Assembly (NCBI GenBank): GCA_964655525.1
Contig: CAZZNE010000011.1
Location: forward strand, 1 to 64,000
Length of the DNA stretch: 64,000 nt
Origin: DLAJ01 sp964655525
Lineage (GTDB): Bacteria > Bacillota > Clostridia > Lachnospirales > Lachnospiraceae
Direction: 5' to 3'
Position numbers and translations under genes: made by a program. Positions 8,829-15,111 of this stretch are shown piece after piece; positions within the stretch are counted from its first letter, which is position 1, and the number at the start of each line of letters is the position of its first letter. A model generated the notes under the pieces. The model searched no databases and was not told the DNA's origin. It worked only from the letters and a program-made list of their open reading frames with translations.

Positions 8829-8929
8829 TTACGCATAGTCTTAGTGATAGAATGAGAAACTGGTTTTTTTGTTTTTTCAGTATCTATGGGAAATTAGGGT
8901 GTAGCATCATAGTCGTGACACATAGTGGA

Positions 8930-8950
8930 GTAATAAACATTGTTTATTAC
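8930..8950. promoter_or_regulatory. perfect 21-bp palindrome upstream of the toxin-antitoxin pair
   Basis: Arms GTAATAAACA and TGTTTATTAC flank one central T. It lies about 30 bp upstream of the second dyad and about 50 bp upstream of the promoter -35 element. It is a candidate operator, with the binding protein not identified. Confidence 0.55.
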
Positions 8951-8960
8951 ATAGATAGGT

Positions 8961-9004
8961 GCTGTAAAATTCTTCGTTGATTTTTACAGCGTTTTGGGTA
9001 TAAT
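8961..9004 (+). promoter_or_regulatory. promoter and operator-like repeat of the toxin-antitoxin pair
   Basis: The sigma-A promoter is TTGATT (8977-8982), a 16-bp spacer and TATAAT (8999-9004). An inverted repeat GCTGTAAAA / TTTTACAGC (8961-8969 and 8982-8990) straddles the -35 element. That placement suits autorepression by the Phd-like antitoxin, which is inferred from family behaviour. Confidence 0.65.
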
Positions 9005-9045
9005 AAGTATACAAATAAAGATTGATTTATGAAAGGAAGGTTGCT

Positions 9046-9294
9046 ATGCCCAACATATTACCAGTATCTGATTTGAGAAATTATAACGAAGTTTTAAAAA
9101 ATTGTCAGGTAGGGGAACCAGTGTTTCTGACTAAGAATGGCAGGGGAAGATTTGTGGTAATGGATATAGAAGATTATGAGCGTGAAAAAGCTGAAAAGAA
9201 ACTGTTGGAAAAATTGCAGGAGGCAGAGGATGCGGTCAAAGATGGAAATGGCTGGCTGTCATTAGAAGAATTGAAAGCTATTGTTGGAGAGTAA
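9046..9294 (+). CDS. Phd/YefM-type antitoxin
   Basis: An 82-residue DNA-binding antitoxin. The N terminus MPNILPVSDLRNYNEVLKNC and the VFLTKNGRGRFVVMDIEDYE segment are typical of the Phd/YefM fold. The acidic, glutamate-rich C-terminal half would bind the toxin. ATG at 9046 follows AAAGGAAGG and is preferred over the in-frame start 24 bases upstream. The toxin gene starts 2 bases after the stop, the normal antitoxin-first order. AT content is higher than in the neighbouring pgi operon, consistent with acquisition as a mobile module. Confidence 0.9.
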   Translation: MPNILPVSDLRNYNEVLKNCQVGEPVFLTKNGRGRFVVMDIEDYEREKAEKKLLEKLQEAEDAVKDGNGWLSLEELKAIVGE

Positions 9295-9296
9295 AC

Positions 9297-9596
9297 ATGA
9301 TGAAGTTGAGAATCAATCCGTTAGTGGCAGTTGATCTGAAAAAAATCAAAGATTTTATTGCCGAGGATAATGAAGATAAAGCTTTAGAAACTGTACAGGA
9401 GATTTACCGCCAATTTGAGAATATCCAGCAGTTCCCATATATTGGAGGAAATTTGTCTAAACGAGTAAGGTTCAAGACGGATTGTAAGTATGTGGTGTGG
9501 AATGATTACGTCGTGCTGTATAAGGTTAATCAAGAGGCTGTTGAGATTTATCGGATAATCAATCGGTATCAAGATATAACAAGGATCTTTGGATGA
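9297..9596 (+). CDS. RelE/ParE-type toxin
   Basis: A 99-residue toxin of the RelE/ParE superfamily: an N-terminal DLKKIKDFIAEDN helix, the FPYIGGNLS turn, and a C-terminal KYVVWNDYVVLYKVN strand followed by IYRIINRYQDITRIFG. The pattern favours ParE (gyrase inhibitor) over a RelE ribonuclease, but this is not decided by sequence. It is partnered with the Phd-like antitoxin directly upstream; the second codon is also ATG, so the start could be 9297 or 9300. Confidence 0.88.
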   Translation: MMKLRINPLVAVDLKKIKDFIAEDNEDKALETVQEIYRQFENIQQFPYIGGNLSKRVRFKTDCKYVVWNDYVVLYKVNQEAVEIYRIINRYQDITRIFG

Positions 9597-9690
9597 AAGG
9601 TGTTTACATCACATAGACAATCAATAAAACCGTAACAAAATGGAAAATATTATAAAACATAACATGTCAGCAAATGGATAAAAGTCTGTG

Positions 9691-9745
9691 AAAAAAGAGT
9701 GCAGAGAAACAGGTTCTGATCGGAACTGTTCTTTGCACTCTTTTT
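9691..9745. terminator. bidirectional terminator between ParE toxin and DUF4349 genes
   Basis: Long imperfect stem with a GAGTGCA / TGCACTC outer part and an internal AACAGTTC-like part. It is flanked by an A run on the left and a T run on the right, so it can end transcription from both convergent genes. Confidence 0.85.
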
Positions 9746-9763
9746 GATGTTAAGGGATGAAGG

Positions 9764-10975
9764 TTATTTTGTCTCCGTAGGAGCTTCGTTCTTATCCGCA
9801 TCCTGCGCCTGTGCTGTCTGCGCAGCCTGAGGTGCCTGTGACGTTTGTGCTGTCTGCGCAGCCTGAGGTGCCTGTGACGTTTGTGCTGTCTGAACTGCCT
9901 GCGCTGTCTGCGGCATTTGTATTGTCTGAGCCGTCTGTGACATCTGTGCGGCAGCCTGAGCTGCGCGTTCCTGCCGAAGCTGTGCTTTACGCGCCCTGCG
10001 CTTTTTGGTGAGGGCAAGAATGATAACCACCAAAAGCGCGATCACCACAAGATAGGGCAGAAGCCGGATGATCAAAAACAGCAGTATCTCCCAGAATTCA
10101 ACAAAGCCAATCCATGTATCATGGATCGTATTCAGCAGACGGTCAAAGAATGTGTCGGTTTTTACCGGTTCGGAAACATACTCCTTTACCTCATTGATGG
10201 TTATGTATACATAGGAATAGGATACGTCCGTATTTATTTTGTTCATGCGGCTTTTGATTCTTGCGATCTCGATCTGTAAATCTGTCAGCTCCCGCTCAAT
10301 GGCAACGGCGTATTCGTCCTCGGTAATCTCTGAAAGCAGGGCAATGTAACGTTCCTCCTTGGCCTCGTAGATTTCAAGGGTAGTGGACAGGTCGTGATAT
10401 TCGCTGCTCAAATTTTGTACGGAAGCATTCTTGCTCCGCAGATCACCCAGATTCCCTGCCGAATTGCAAAAGGTGTCGTAATTCCTGCTCGGTATTCGCA
10501 GGGTTGCGCTATAGGATTGCCATTTTTCCGTCGATTCGGAGTACCATCTGCCGTATGAGCCGCCGTCAGAATAGTTCTCGGTCTCAATAAATCCGCCGTA
10601 CTGGTCGAGCAATGACTTAAAGCCGTTCACGGTGGATGTAAAATCAAGGGTGTCAATGCTCATGCTGCAGGAGTATACCAGCATTTCACGGTCAATATCG
10701 TTTGAGGTAGGTCCGTTGGACGTTTCGCCGCCTGTTGCGGAAGAGGGGCTTTCCTCTGATTCTGCGGTCGCGGGTTCGGCCGCGGGAGCTTCGAAATTAT
10801 AGTCAATATCGTCGGCATAGTCGTAGTCTGCAGACCAGCCCGCTTCCGTCTGCGCCGAGCTCGCAGTCTGAAAGGAACCGTTGCTGACATAGGTGTCAGA
10901 ACTCTTGTTGCCTGCGCCGCAGCCTGACAACATTAGGGCAGCGATCAAAGTTACATGTAAGAATCTTTTTTTCAT
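9764..10975 (-). CDS. DUF4349 domain lipoprotein
   Basis: A predicted lipoprotein of 403 residues with signal peptide and lipobox LMLSGC (Cys at about residue 19). After a low-complexity acidic linker comes the DUF4349 region (about 95-270), containing an MLVYSCSMSIDT start, a GGFIETENY strand and a coiled-coil helix (YIALLSEITEDEYAVAIERELTDL region) that probably oligomerises. A C-terminal membrane helix (about 285-325) and a basic stop-transfer follow. The last 70 residues are Gln/Ala/Pro-rich and include two exact 12-residue repeats. The tail should be cytosolic if both the lipid anchor and the helix are used. Function unknown. Confidence 0.85.
   Translation of the reverse strand: MKKRFLHVTLIAALMLSGCGAGNKSSDTYVSNGSFQTASSAQTEAGWSADYDYADDIDYNFEAPAAEPATAESEESPSSATGGETSNGPTSNDIDREMLVYSCSMSIDTLDFTSTVNGFKSLLDQYGGFIETENYSDGGSYGRWYSESTEKWQSYSATLRIPSRNYDTFCNSAGNLGDLRSKNASVQNLSSEYHDLSTTLEIYEAKEERYIALLSEITEDEYAVAIERELTDLQIEIARIKSRMNKINTDVSYSYVYITINEVKEYVSEPVKTDTFFDRLLNTIHDTWIGFVEFWEILLFLIIRLLPYLVVIALLVVIILALTKKRRARKAQLRQERAAQAAAQMSQTAQTIQMPQTAQAVQTAQTSQAPQAAQTAQTSQAPQAAQTAQAQDADKNEAPTETK
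9811..9882. repeat. two perfect 36-bp tandem repeats inside the DUF4349 gene
   Basis: Copies at 9811-9846 and 9847-9882 are identical, and a partial third copy begins at 9883. They encode a 12-residue Gln-Thr-Ala-Ser-Pro unit in the C-terminal tail. Perfect identity suggests recent slippage and possible length variation between strains. Confidence 0.9.
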
Positions 10976-11098
10976 AATACAACCCTCCCGTTCATGTGTA
11001 TGTCTTTGATTCTGAAAAAGATACGTTTTGACGTTGTGGTATTTATGGGGTTTTTGAAAAATATTTTCATATCTGGAAAATGAAGTTGCACGGAACTT

Positions 11099-11143
11099 GA
11101 AAAAGAATGGGATGAATGCAAAAGCATCCGTCCCATTTTTTCA
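11099..11143. terminator. terminator-like hairpin upstream of the DUF4349 gene
   Basis: A GGGATG-x-ATGC / GCAT-x-CGTCCC stem is followed by six T residues on the plus strand. No plus-strand gene ends here, so its role is unclear. It lies in the 340-base gap between the DUF4349 and aldolase genes, which otherwise holds the composite hairpin element at 11160-11319. Confidence 0.6.
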
Positions 11144-11159
11144 ACGTACAGGTTTCTTG

Positions 11160-11319
11160 GTTCTGAAAGAATTTGCGAATGCAAATTCTTTGAAAGATTG
11201 GCGCATTCGCGCCAATCTTTTTTAACCTATAGGAACCCCCTCAATTCCGGAAGAATTGCGCCAGCAATTCTTCGAAAGAACGCAAAAGAATGTTTCACAT
11301 TCTTTGCGTTCTTTTTTAG
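11160..11319 (+). repeat. composite hairpin element, copy A
   Basis: Four consecutive stems: 11166-11191, 11193-11220 (followed by a T run), 11250-11273 and 11275-11317 (followed by a T run). Between the second and third stems is the linker ctataggaa...tccgg shared with the other copies. Positions 11267-11319 are identical, in inverted orientation, to 49383-49435. The T runs face the plus strand although both flanking genes are on the minus strand. Confidence 0.85.
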
Positions 11320-12290
11320 TCCCTTCCGGTCAGAATATGGAAGAATTCCGTGTAGTCCGTCCTTTTTTCACCCATATAAGAAATCGCGGTGCGCGGGTGC
11401 TGGTTTAAGATGCCGGTCAGCATATAGGGAACGTCGTAGCCCCAAAGCAGCCCGTCCGTTTTCAGCTTTGTGATATGCTTTTCAATAAACTGAAGGGCGG
11501 GATACAAATTGTACTTCGGATTTTTGAGAAAACCGAGCAGAAGCTCCATCGCACAGTTGCCGGCACCCCTGCCGAGGCAGCCGTAGGTAGCGTCAAGGTA
11601 GTTCACACCGTCGCCGACCGCTTCAATCGTGTTGGCAAACGCAAGCTGCTGATTGTTATGCGCATGGATGCCGATCTCTTTTCCGTATTTCGCCCCAATC
11701 TCCATATAGAGATCGCAGATGCGGGCAATCTGTTCCGGATAAAGGGAACCGTAGCTGTCCACAATATAGATCGCGTCCACGCTGGAACGTGCGATGATCT
11801 CAAGGGCAGCTCTCCAATCCTGTTCGCCGCTCGTGGAGATCGCCATAATATTGCAGGTTGTTTCGTAGCCCTTGCGGTTGGCGTCCTCGATCATATCGAC
11901 GGCAGCGGGAATCTGATGAATGTATGCCGCGACGCGGATCATGTCGATGGGGCTGTCCGAGCGGTTTACAATGTCATGCTTGTAATCGCAGCGTCCGACG
12001 TCCGCCATGACGGAGACTTTTAAGTCGCTGTCGTTGTCGCCGACGATCGCACGAATATCCTCGTCTTTACAGAATTTCCACTTGCCGAATTCGGATTCCT
12101 TGAACATCTCCGTCGATGCTTTATATCCAAACTCCATATAGTCCACACCCGCCTTGATGTTCGCGTGGTAGAGATCCTTTACAAATTCATCCGTAAAAAA
12201 GAAATTGTTGACAAGACCGCCATCGCGCAAGGTTGCATCAAGCACACGTATTTCGGGACGATAATCAAGGAGTTTTGAGATTTCTTTCAT
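11316..12290 (-). CDS. HMGL-like aldolase family enzyme
   Basis: A 324-residue TIM-barrel protein of the HMG-CoA lyase-like/DRE-metallolyase group. The metal-binding opening is LDATLRDGGLVNN and the second metal site is GIHAHNNQQLAFAN. YIVDSYGSLYPEQI and the LGRGAGNC loop also match this group, closest to the aldolase domain of 4-hydroxy-2-oxovalerate aldolase-like proteins. Substrate unknown. No dehydrogenase partner lies nearby. It is on the same strand as mtnN and luxS, 48 bases after mtnN, and may be cotranscribed with the activated methyl cycle genes. Its last codons run into the composite hairpin element. Confidence 0.82.
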   Translation of the reverse strand: MKEISKLLDYRPEIRVLDATLRDGGLVNNFFFTDEFVKDLYHANIKAGVDYMEFGYKASTEMFKESEFGKWKFCKDEDIRAIVGDNDSDLKVSVMADVGRCDYKHDIVNRSDSPIDMIRVAAYIHQIPAAVDMIEDANRKGYETTCNIMAISTSGEQDWRAALEIIARSSVDAIYIVDSYGSLYPEQIARICDLYMEIGAKYGKEIGIHAHNNQQLAFANTIEAVGDGVNYLDATYGCLGRGAGNCAMELLLGFLKNPKYNLYPALQFIEKHITKLKTDGLLWGYDVPYMLTGILNQHPRTAISYMGEKRTDYTEFFHILTGRD

Positions 12291-12337
12291 AATAATAGAT
12301 ACCTGCCTTTCTGTTGGTCATTGGTTAATCGTATGTC

Positions 12338-13033
12338 TTAAAGCCGTTCCAGCATCGCCTCAACAAGTTTTGCGGAATGAAGCGCGGCGCCGTGCTCGAA
12401 CGTCGGATAGTCCATTTCGGCGCTATCGTCCGCTTTGTCGGAAATCGCGCGGATGATCACGAACGGCAGTCCGTTTAAGTAAGCGGCTTGCGCGATCGCC
12501 GCGCCCTCCATTTCGGTGCAGTAGCCGTCGAAGGTCTGAATGAGAAACTCTTTCTTTTCTTTTGAAGAAATAAATTGATCGCCGCTGACAACGCGTCCTC
12601 GAAATACCTGAATATCCGTATTCACCTCACGGCATACCGCCATTGCGGTATCTGAAAGGGAGTTGTCGGCTTCAAAATTAAAAACGGGGATCTGAGGGAT
12701 CTGTCCGACCTGATAGCCGAACACAGTCACATCCATATCGTGCTGTACGGCGTCCGTGGAAACAACAATATCGCCGATATTGATCTCTGCGCGCAGGGAA
12801 CCTGCAATGCCTGTGTTAATGACATGCGTGACAGAAAAAAGATCATGCAGGATCTGGACGCAGATGCCAGCATTGACCTTGCCGATGCCACATTTTACGA
12901 TTACGACGGGAACGTTGTTTAAGGAGCCGTCGAAAAATTCCATGGATGCGACGGTTTTGGTTGACACATTTGTCATTTTCTCTTTGAGGGTGGCGATTTC
13001 CAAATCCATCGCTCCGATAATTCCTATTTTCAT
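12338..13033 (-). CDS. mtnN: 5'-methylthioadenosine/S-adenosylhomocysteine nucleosidase
   Basis: Removes adenine from S-adenosylhomocysteine and methylthioadenosine, feeding S-ribosylhomocysteine to LuxS. At 231 residues it has the usual length. Features: MKIGIIGAMDLEIATL start, the NTGIAGSLRAEINIGDIVVS phosphorylase loop, CTEMEGAAIAQAA with the ligand-binding Met-Glu pair, and the catalytic Asp in RAISDKAD. It lies 38 bases downstream of luxS on the same strand, so the two successive steps of the activated methyl cycle are probably expressed together. Confidence 0.96.
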   Translation of the reverse strand: MKIGIIGAMDLEIATLKEKMTNVSTKTVASMEFFDGSLNNVPVVIVKCGIGKVNAGICVQILHDLFSVTHVINTGIAGSLRAEINIGDIVVSTDAVQHDMDVTVFGYQVGQIPQIPVFNFEADNSLSDTAMAVCREVNTDIQVFRGRVVSGDQFISSKEKKEFLIQTFDGYCTEMEGAAIAQAAYLNGLPFVIIRAISDKADDSAEMDYPTFEHGAALHSAKLVEAMLERL

Positions 13034-13071
13034 CTGAGGGTTTCCTTTCTATAATCCATAATCATTCTTTT

Positions 13072-13551
13072 TTATTGCGGATAAACCAAATGCGCGTCGT
13101 CAATCCGGTAAAGTACATTGTCAAGATAGCGCGCCGCGAGGTAGTTTGCCATGCCGAGGTTCATATCAAGATAGTTGCCGCAGTCTTTCGGACTTGCGCC
13201 CGGAACTTCATCCTTGTAGTCGCGGATAAACTCATACATCTCCTGCATGAGAGGCACGATCTCTTTGGAAGTCAGATCACCCGCGAGAATGAGATAAAAG
13301 CCCGTCCGACAGCCCATGGGACCAAAATACACAACCCTGTCCTTGAACTCTGCATGATTGCGGAGAAAAGTGGCGCCAAGGTGCTCGATCGTGTGAACCT
13401 CTGCCGTATTCATAACCGGCTCGTCATTAGGTGAAGTCATGCGCAGGTCAAAGGTGGTGAGTGTTTCTTTGCCAACATGGTCTTTTCGGGAAACATACAC
13501 ACCCGGCTGCAATTTCAAATGGTCGATCGTAAAGCTTGTTATTTTTTCCAT
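13072..13551 (-). CDS. luxS: LuxS, S-ribosylhomocysteine lyase
   Basis: Splits S-ribosylhomocysteine into homocysteine and the autoinducer-2 precursor DPD. It has 159 residues. The metal ligands H53 and H57 lie in HTIEH and C124 in KDCGNY; C81 in GPMGCRTGFY is the conserved catalytic region. It is the first gene of the luxS-mtnN unit and has its own sigma-A promoter and a GGAAAGG-type ribosome binding site. Confidence 0.98.
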   Translation of the reverse strand: MEKITSFTIDHLKLQPGVYVSRKDHVGKETLTTFDLRMTSPNDEPVMNTAEVHTIEHLGATFLRNHAEFKDRVVYFGPMGCRTGFYLILAGDLTSKEIVPLMQEMYEFIRDYKDEVPGASPKDCGNYLDMNLGMANYLAARYLDNVLYRIDDAHLVYPQ

Positions 13552-13623
13552 AAAAGCATCCTTTCCTAAAAATCATAGAGCGCAGCCAGACATGCTGTAA
13601 GTCTGACCGAGTATCCAAGCACC

Positions 13624-13652
13624 AGTATAGCACGAATCTTTGTTTTTTACAA
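13624..13652 (-). promoter_or_regulatory. sigma-A promoter of luxS
   Basis: On the minus strand, TTGTAA (13647-13652), a 17-bp spacer and TATACT (13624-13629) with an extended TGC. The leader to the luxS start is about 65 bases and contains only a small stem; no SAM or SAH riboswitch was recognised. Confidence 0.75.
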
Positions 13653-13659
13653 AAGACTA

Positions 13660-13705
13660 TTGACATTATACTAAAAAAATATATAATAAAACAGTAATCA
13701 TTACT
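13660..13705 (+). promoter_or_regulatory. promoter and operator-like dyad of the Fur/PerR regulator
   Basis: TTGACA (13660-13665), 16 bp, TATAAT (13682-13687) is a near-ideal sigma-A promoter. A dyad AGTAAT-C-ATTACT (13693-13705) covers the expected transcription start. AT-rich dyads of this kind are the usual operator form of Fur-family proteins, so autoregulation is inferred. Confidence 0.75.
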
Positions 13706-13740
13706 AATATTGAGAAAGCATATGAAGAAGGGGATGCTTG

Positions 13741-14133
13741 ATGGCGTTAAAGTACAGCAGACAGCGTGAAGCAATTAAAGAATTTCTCTGTACGAGAAAA
13801 GACCATCCGACGGCAGATGTTGTCTATGCGAATGTGAGCAGACAATATCCGAATATCAGTCTCGGAACGGTATACCGCAATCTCACGCTGTTAGCGGATA
13901 TGGGTGAGATCCGCCGGCTGCATCTCGGGGACGGTCAGGATCATTTTGATGCGGACACGTCGGAGCATTATCATTTTATATGCCAGAAATGCGGCAGGGT
14001 GATGGACCTGCAGATGGAGAGCATTGAGAAGATCAACGATCTTGCAGGCGTTGGATTTGACGGGCAGATCGCCGGACATATTACTTATTTTTATGGTGTG
14101 TGCGGAGAATGCAGCACACAGAAACAGCAGTAA
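13741..14133 (+). CDS. Fur family transcriptional regulator, PerR-like
   Basis: A 130-residue winged-helix metalloregulator. The DNA-binding helix region reads PNISLGTVYRNLTLLADMGEI. The regulatory metal site region is DGQDHFDADTSEHYHF, which carries the Asp and His ligands seen in PerR, and two CxxC pairs (CQKCG and CGEC) form the structural zinc site. Start ATG 13741 follows GAAGGGG; the TTG codon before it is not needed. The next gene is rubrerythrin, a peroxide-detoxifying protein often controlled by PerR, which supports a peroxide-sensing role. Confidence 0.88.
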   Translation: MALKYSRQREAIKEFLCTRKDHPTADVVYANVSRQYPNISLGTVYRNLTLLADMGEIRRLHLGDGQDHFDADTSEHYHFICQKCGRVMDLQMESIEKINDLAGVGFDGQIAGHITYFYGVCGECSTQKQQ

Positions 14134-14203
14134 GGAAAAGGAATGATCATGGGCGTGACGCTCATATCAAAATAATTTTTTAACAGGAAAAGGAGAAAAG
14201 ACT

Positions 14204-14743
14204 ATGAAATTTGTATGTTCTGTATGTGGTTATGTACATGAAGGCGATGCGGCTCCGGAGGCATGTCCGGTATGTAAGGCTCCGGCGGATAAGTTTGTTG
14301 CGCAGGGTTCGGATTTAACATGGGCGGCAGAGCACGTTGTTGGCGTCGCGCAGGGCGTTCCCGAGGATATTATGGCTGATTTGAGAGCAAACTTTAACGG
14401 AGAGTGCTCCGAGGTCGGCATGTATCTTGCAATGGCAAGAGTCGCATATCGCGAGGGCTATCCTGAAGTGGGTCTTTACTATGAGAAAGCAGCTTGGGAG
14501 GAAGCAGAGCATGCGGCAAAATTTGCGGAGCTGCTCGGCGAGGTTGTGACCGATTCCACCAAGAAGAACTTACAGATGCGTGTCGAGGCTGAGAATGGCG
14601 CGACCGCAGGCAAGACAGATCTTGCAAAGCGCGCAAAGGCGTTAAATCTTGACGCGATCCATGATACGGTTCATGAGATGGCACGTGATGAGGCTCGTCA
14701 CGGCAAGGCGTTTGAGGGTCTGTTAAAGAGATATTTTAATTAA
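14204..14743 (+). CDS. rubrerythrin with N-terminal rubredoxin domain (reverse type)
   Basis: Reduces hydrogen peroxide to water in anaerobes. The rubredoxin-type iron site comes first (C5, C8, C21, C24), followed by the four-helix di-iron domain with ECSEVGMY, EEAEHAAKFAE and RDEARHGKAFEG carrying the Glu and His ligands. This is the domain order of reverse rubrerythrin, opposite to classical rubrerythrin. It has a strong AGGAGAAAAG ribosome binding site. The preceding gene is the PerR-like regulator, and a strong terminator follows. Confidence 0.95.
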   Translation: MKFVCSVCGYVHEGDAAPEACPVCKAPADKFVAQGSDLTWAAEHVVGVAQGVPEDIMADLRANFNGECSEVGMYLAMARVAYREGYPEVGLYYEKAAWEEAEHAAKFAELLGEVVTDSTKKNLQMRVEAENGATAGKTDLAKRAKALNLDAIHDTVHEMARDEARHGKAFEGLLKRYFN

Positions 14744-14771
14744 GAACAGGCGCAGGAAATAAGAGTTTACA

Positions 14772-14809
14772 GAGGGAACAGGTGCTTTTGGCACCGGTTC
14801 CCTCTTTTT
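14772..14809 (+). terminator. terminator after rubrerythrin
   Basis: Stem GAGGGAAC-x-GGTGC with GCACC-x-GTTCCCTC (14772-14785 and 14791-14804) followed by five T residues. Confidence 0.88.
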
Positions 14810-14998
14810 CAACTTATAGGATTCGGGTGTCAAAAGCCCTAATAAGAAGTTATCGGTGTCAAATTGCACAAATTCTTTTGTGCAATTTGACATGCAATAT
14901 TTGTTTGTAGGGCTTTTGACACCCGAATCCTTATAGGAAATTCCTCAGTCCCGGAAGAATCGCTTTAGCGATTCTTCGAAAGAACGCGCAGCCTTCTT
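14800..14998 (+). repeat. composite hairpin element, copy B, split by an insertion
   Basis: The linker tttttcaacttata and then ggaaattcctcagtcccgg followed by a GAAGAATCGC / GCGATTCTTC stem match the other copies once 14819-14930 plus one TTATA are removed. After the stem the copy decays. Together with the terminator and the insertion, it fills the gap between rubrerythrin and the NERD gene. Confidence 0.75.
14819..14930. mobile_element. 112-bp MITE-like element
   Basis: Perfect 23-bp terminal inverted repeats (14819-14841 and 14908-14930, starting GGATTCGGGTGTCAAAAGCC) flank a centre containing a second perfect 15-bp stem (14858-14872 with 14877-14891). Direct repeats TTATA (14814-14818 and 14931-14935) look like a 5-bp target duplication. 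It encodes nothing. No transposase with matching ends is in the window. Confidence 0.75.
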
Positions 14999-15029
14999 TT
15001 TCATACTCAAACGGTGGGATTTCTCTGCG

Positions 15030-15058
15030 TTGCAACACTATTGTTAGTATGATATGAT
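15030..15058 (+). promoter_or_regulatory. sigma-A promoter of the NERD-HRDC gene
   Basis: TTGCAA (15030-15035), 17-bp spacer, TATGAT (15053-15058), about 53 bases before the start codon. Confidence 0.65.
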
Positions 15059-15111
15059 GGACAAAGATAATACAGTCGCCACATCAGGGAATGAGATGAA
15101 GGGGGATAAAG

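Noticed and set aside
13552..13640. SAM or SAH riboswitch in the luxS leader
   Set aside because: The leader is about 65 bases and contains only a weak CAGAC / GTCTG stem, not enough for either class.
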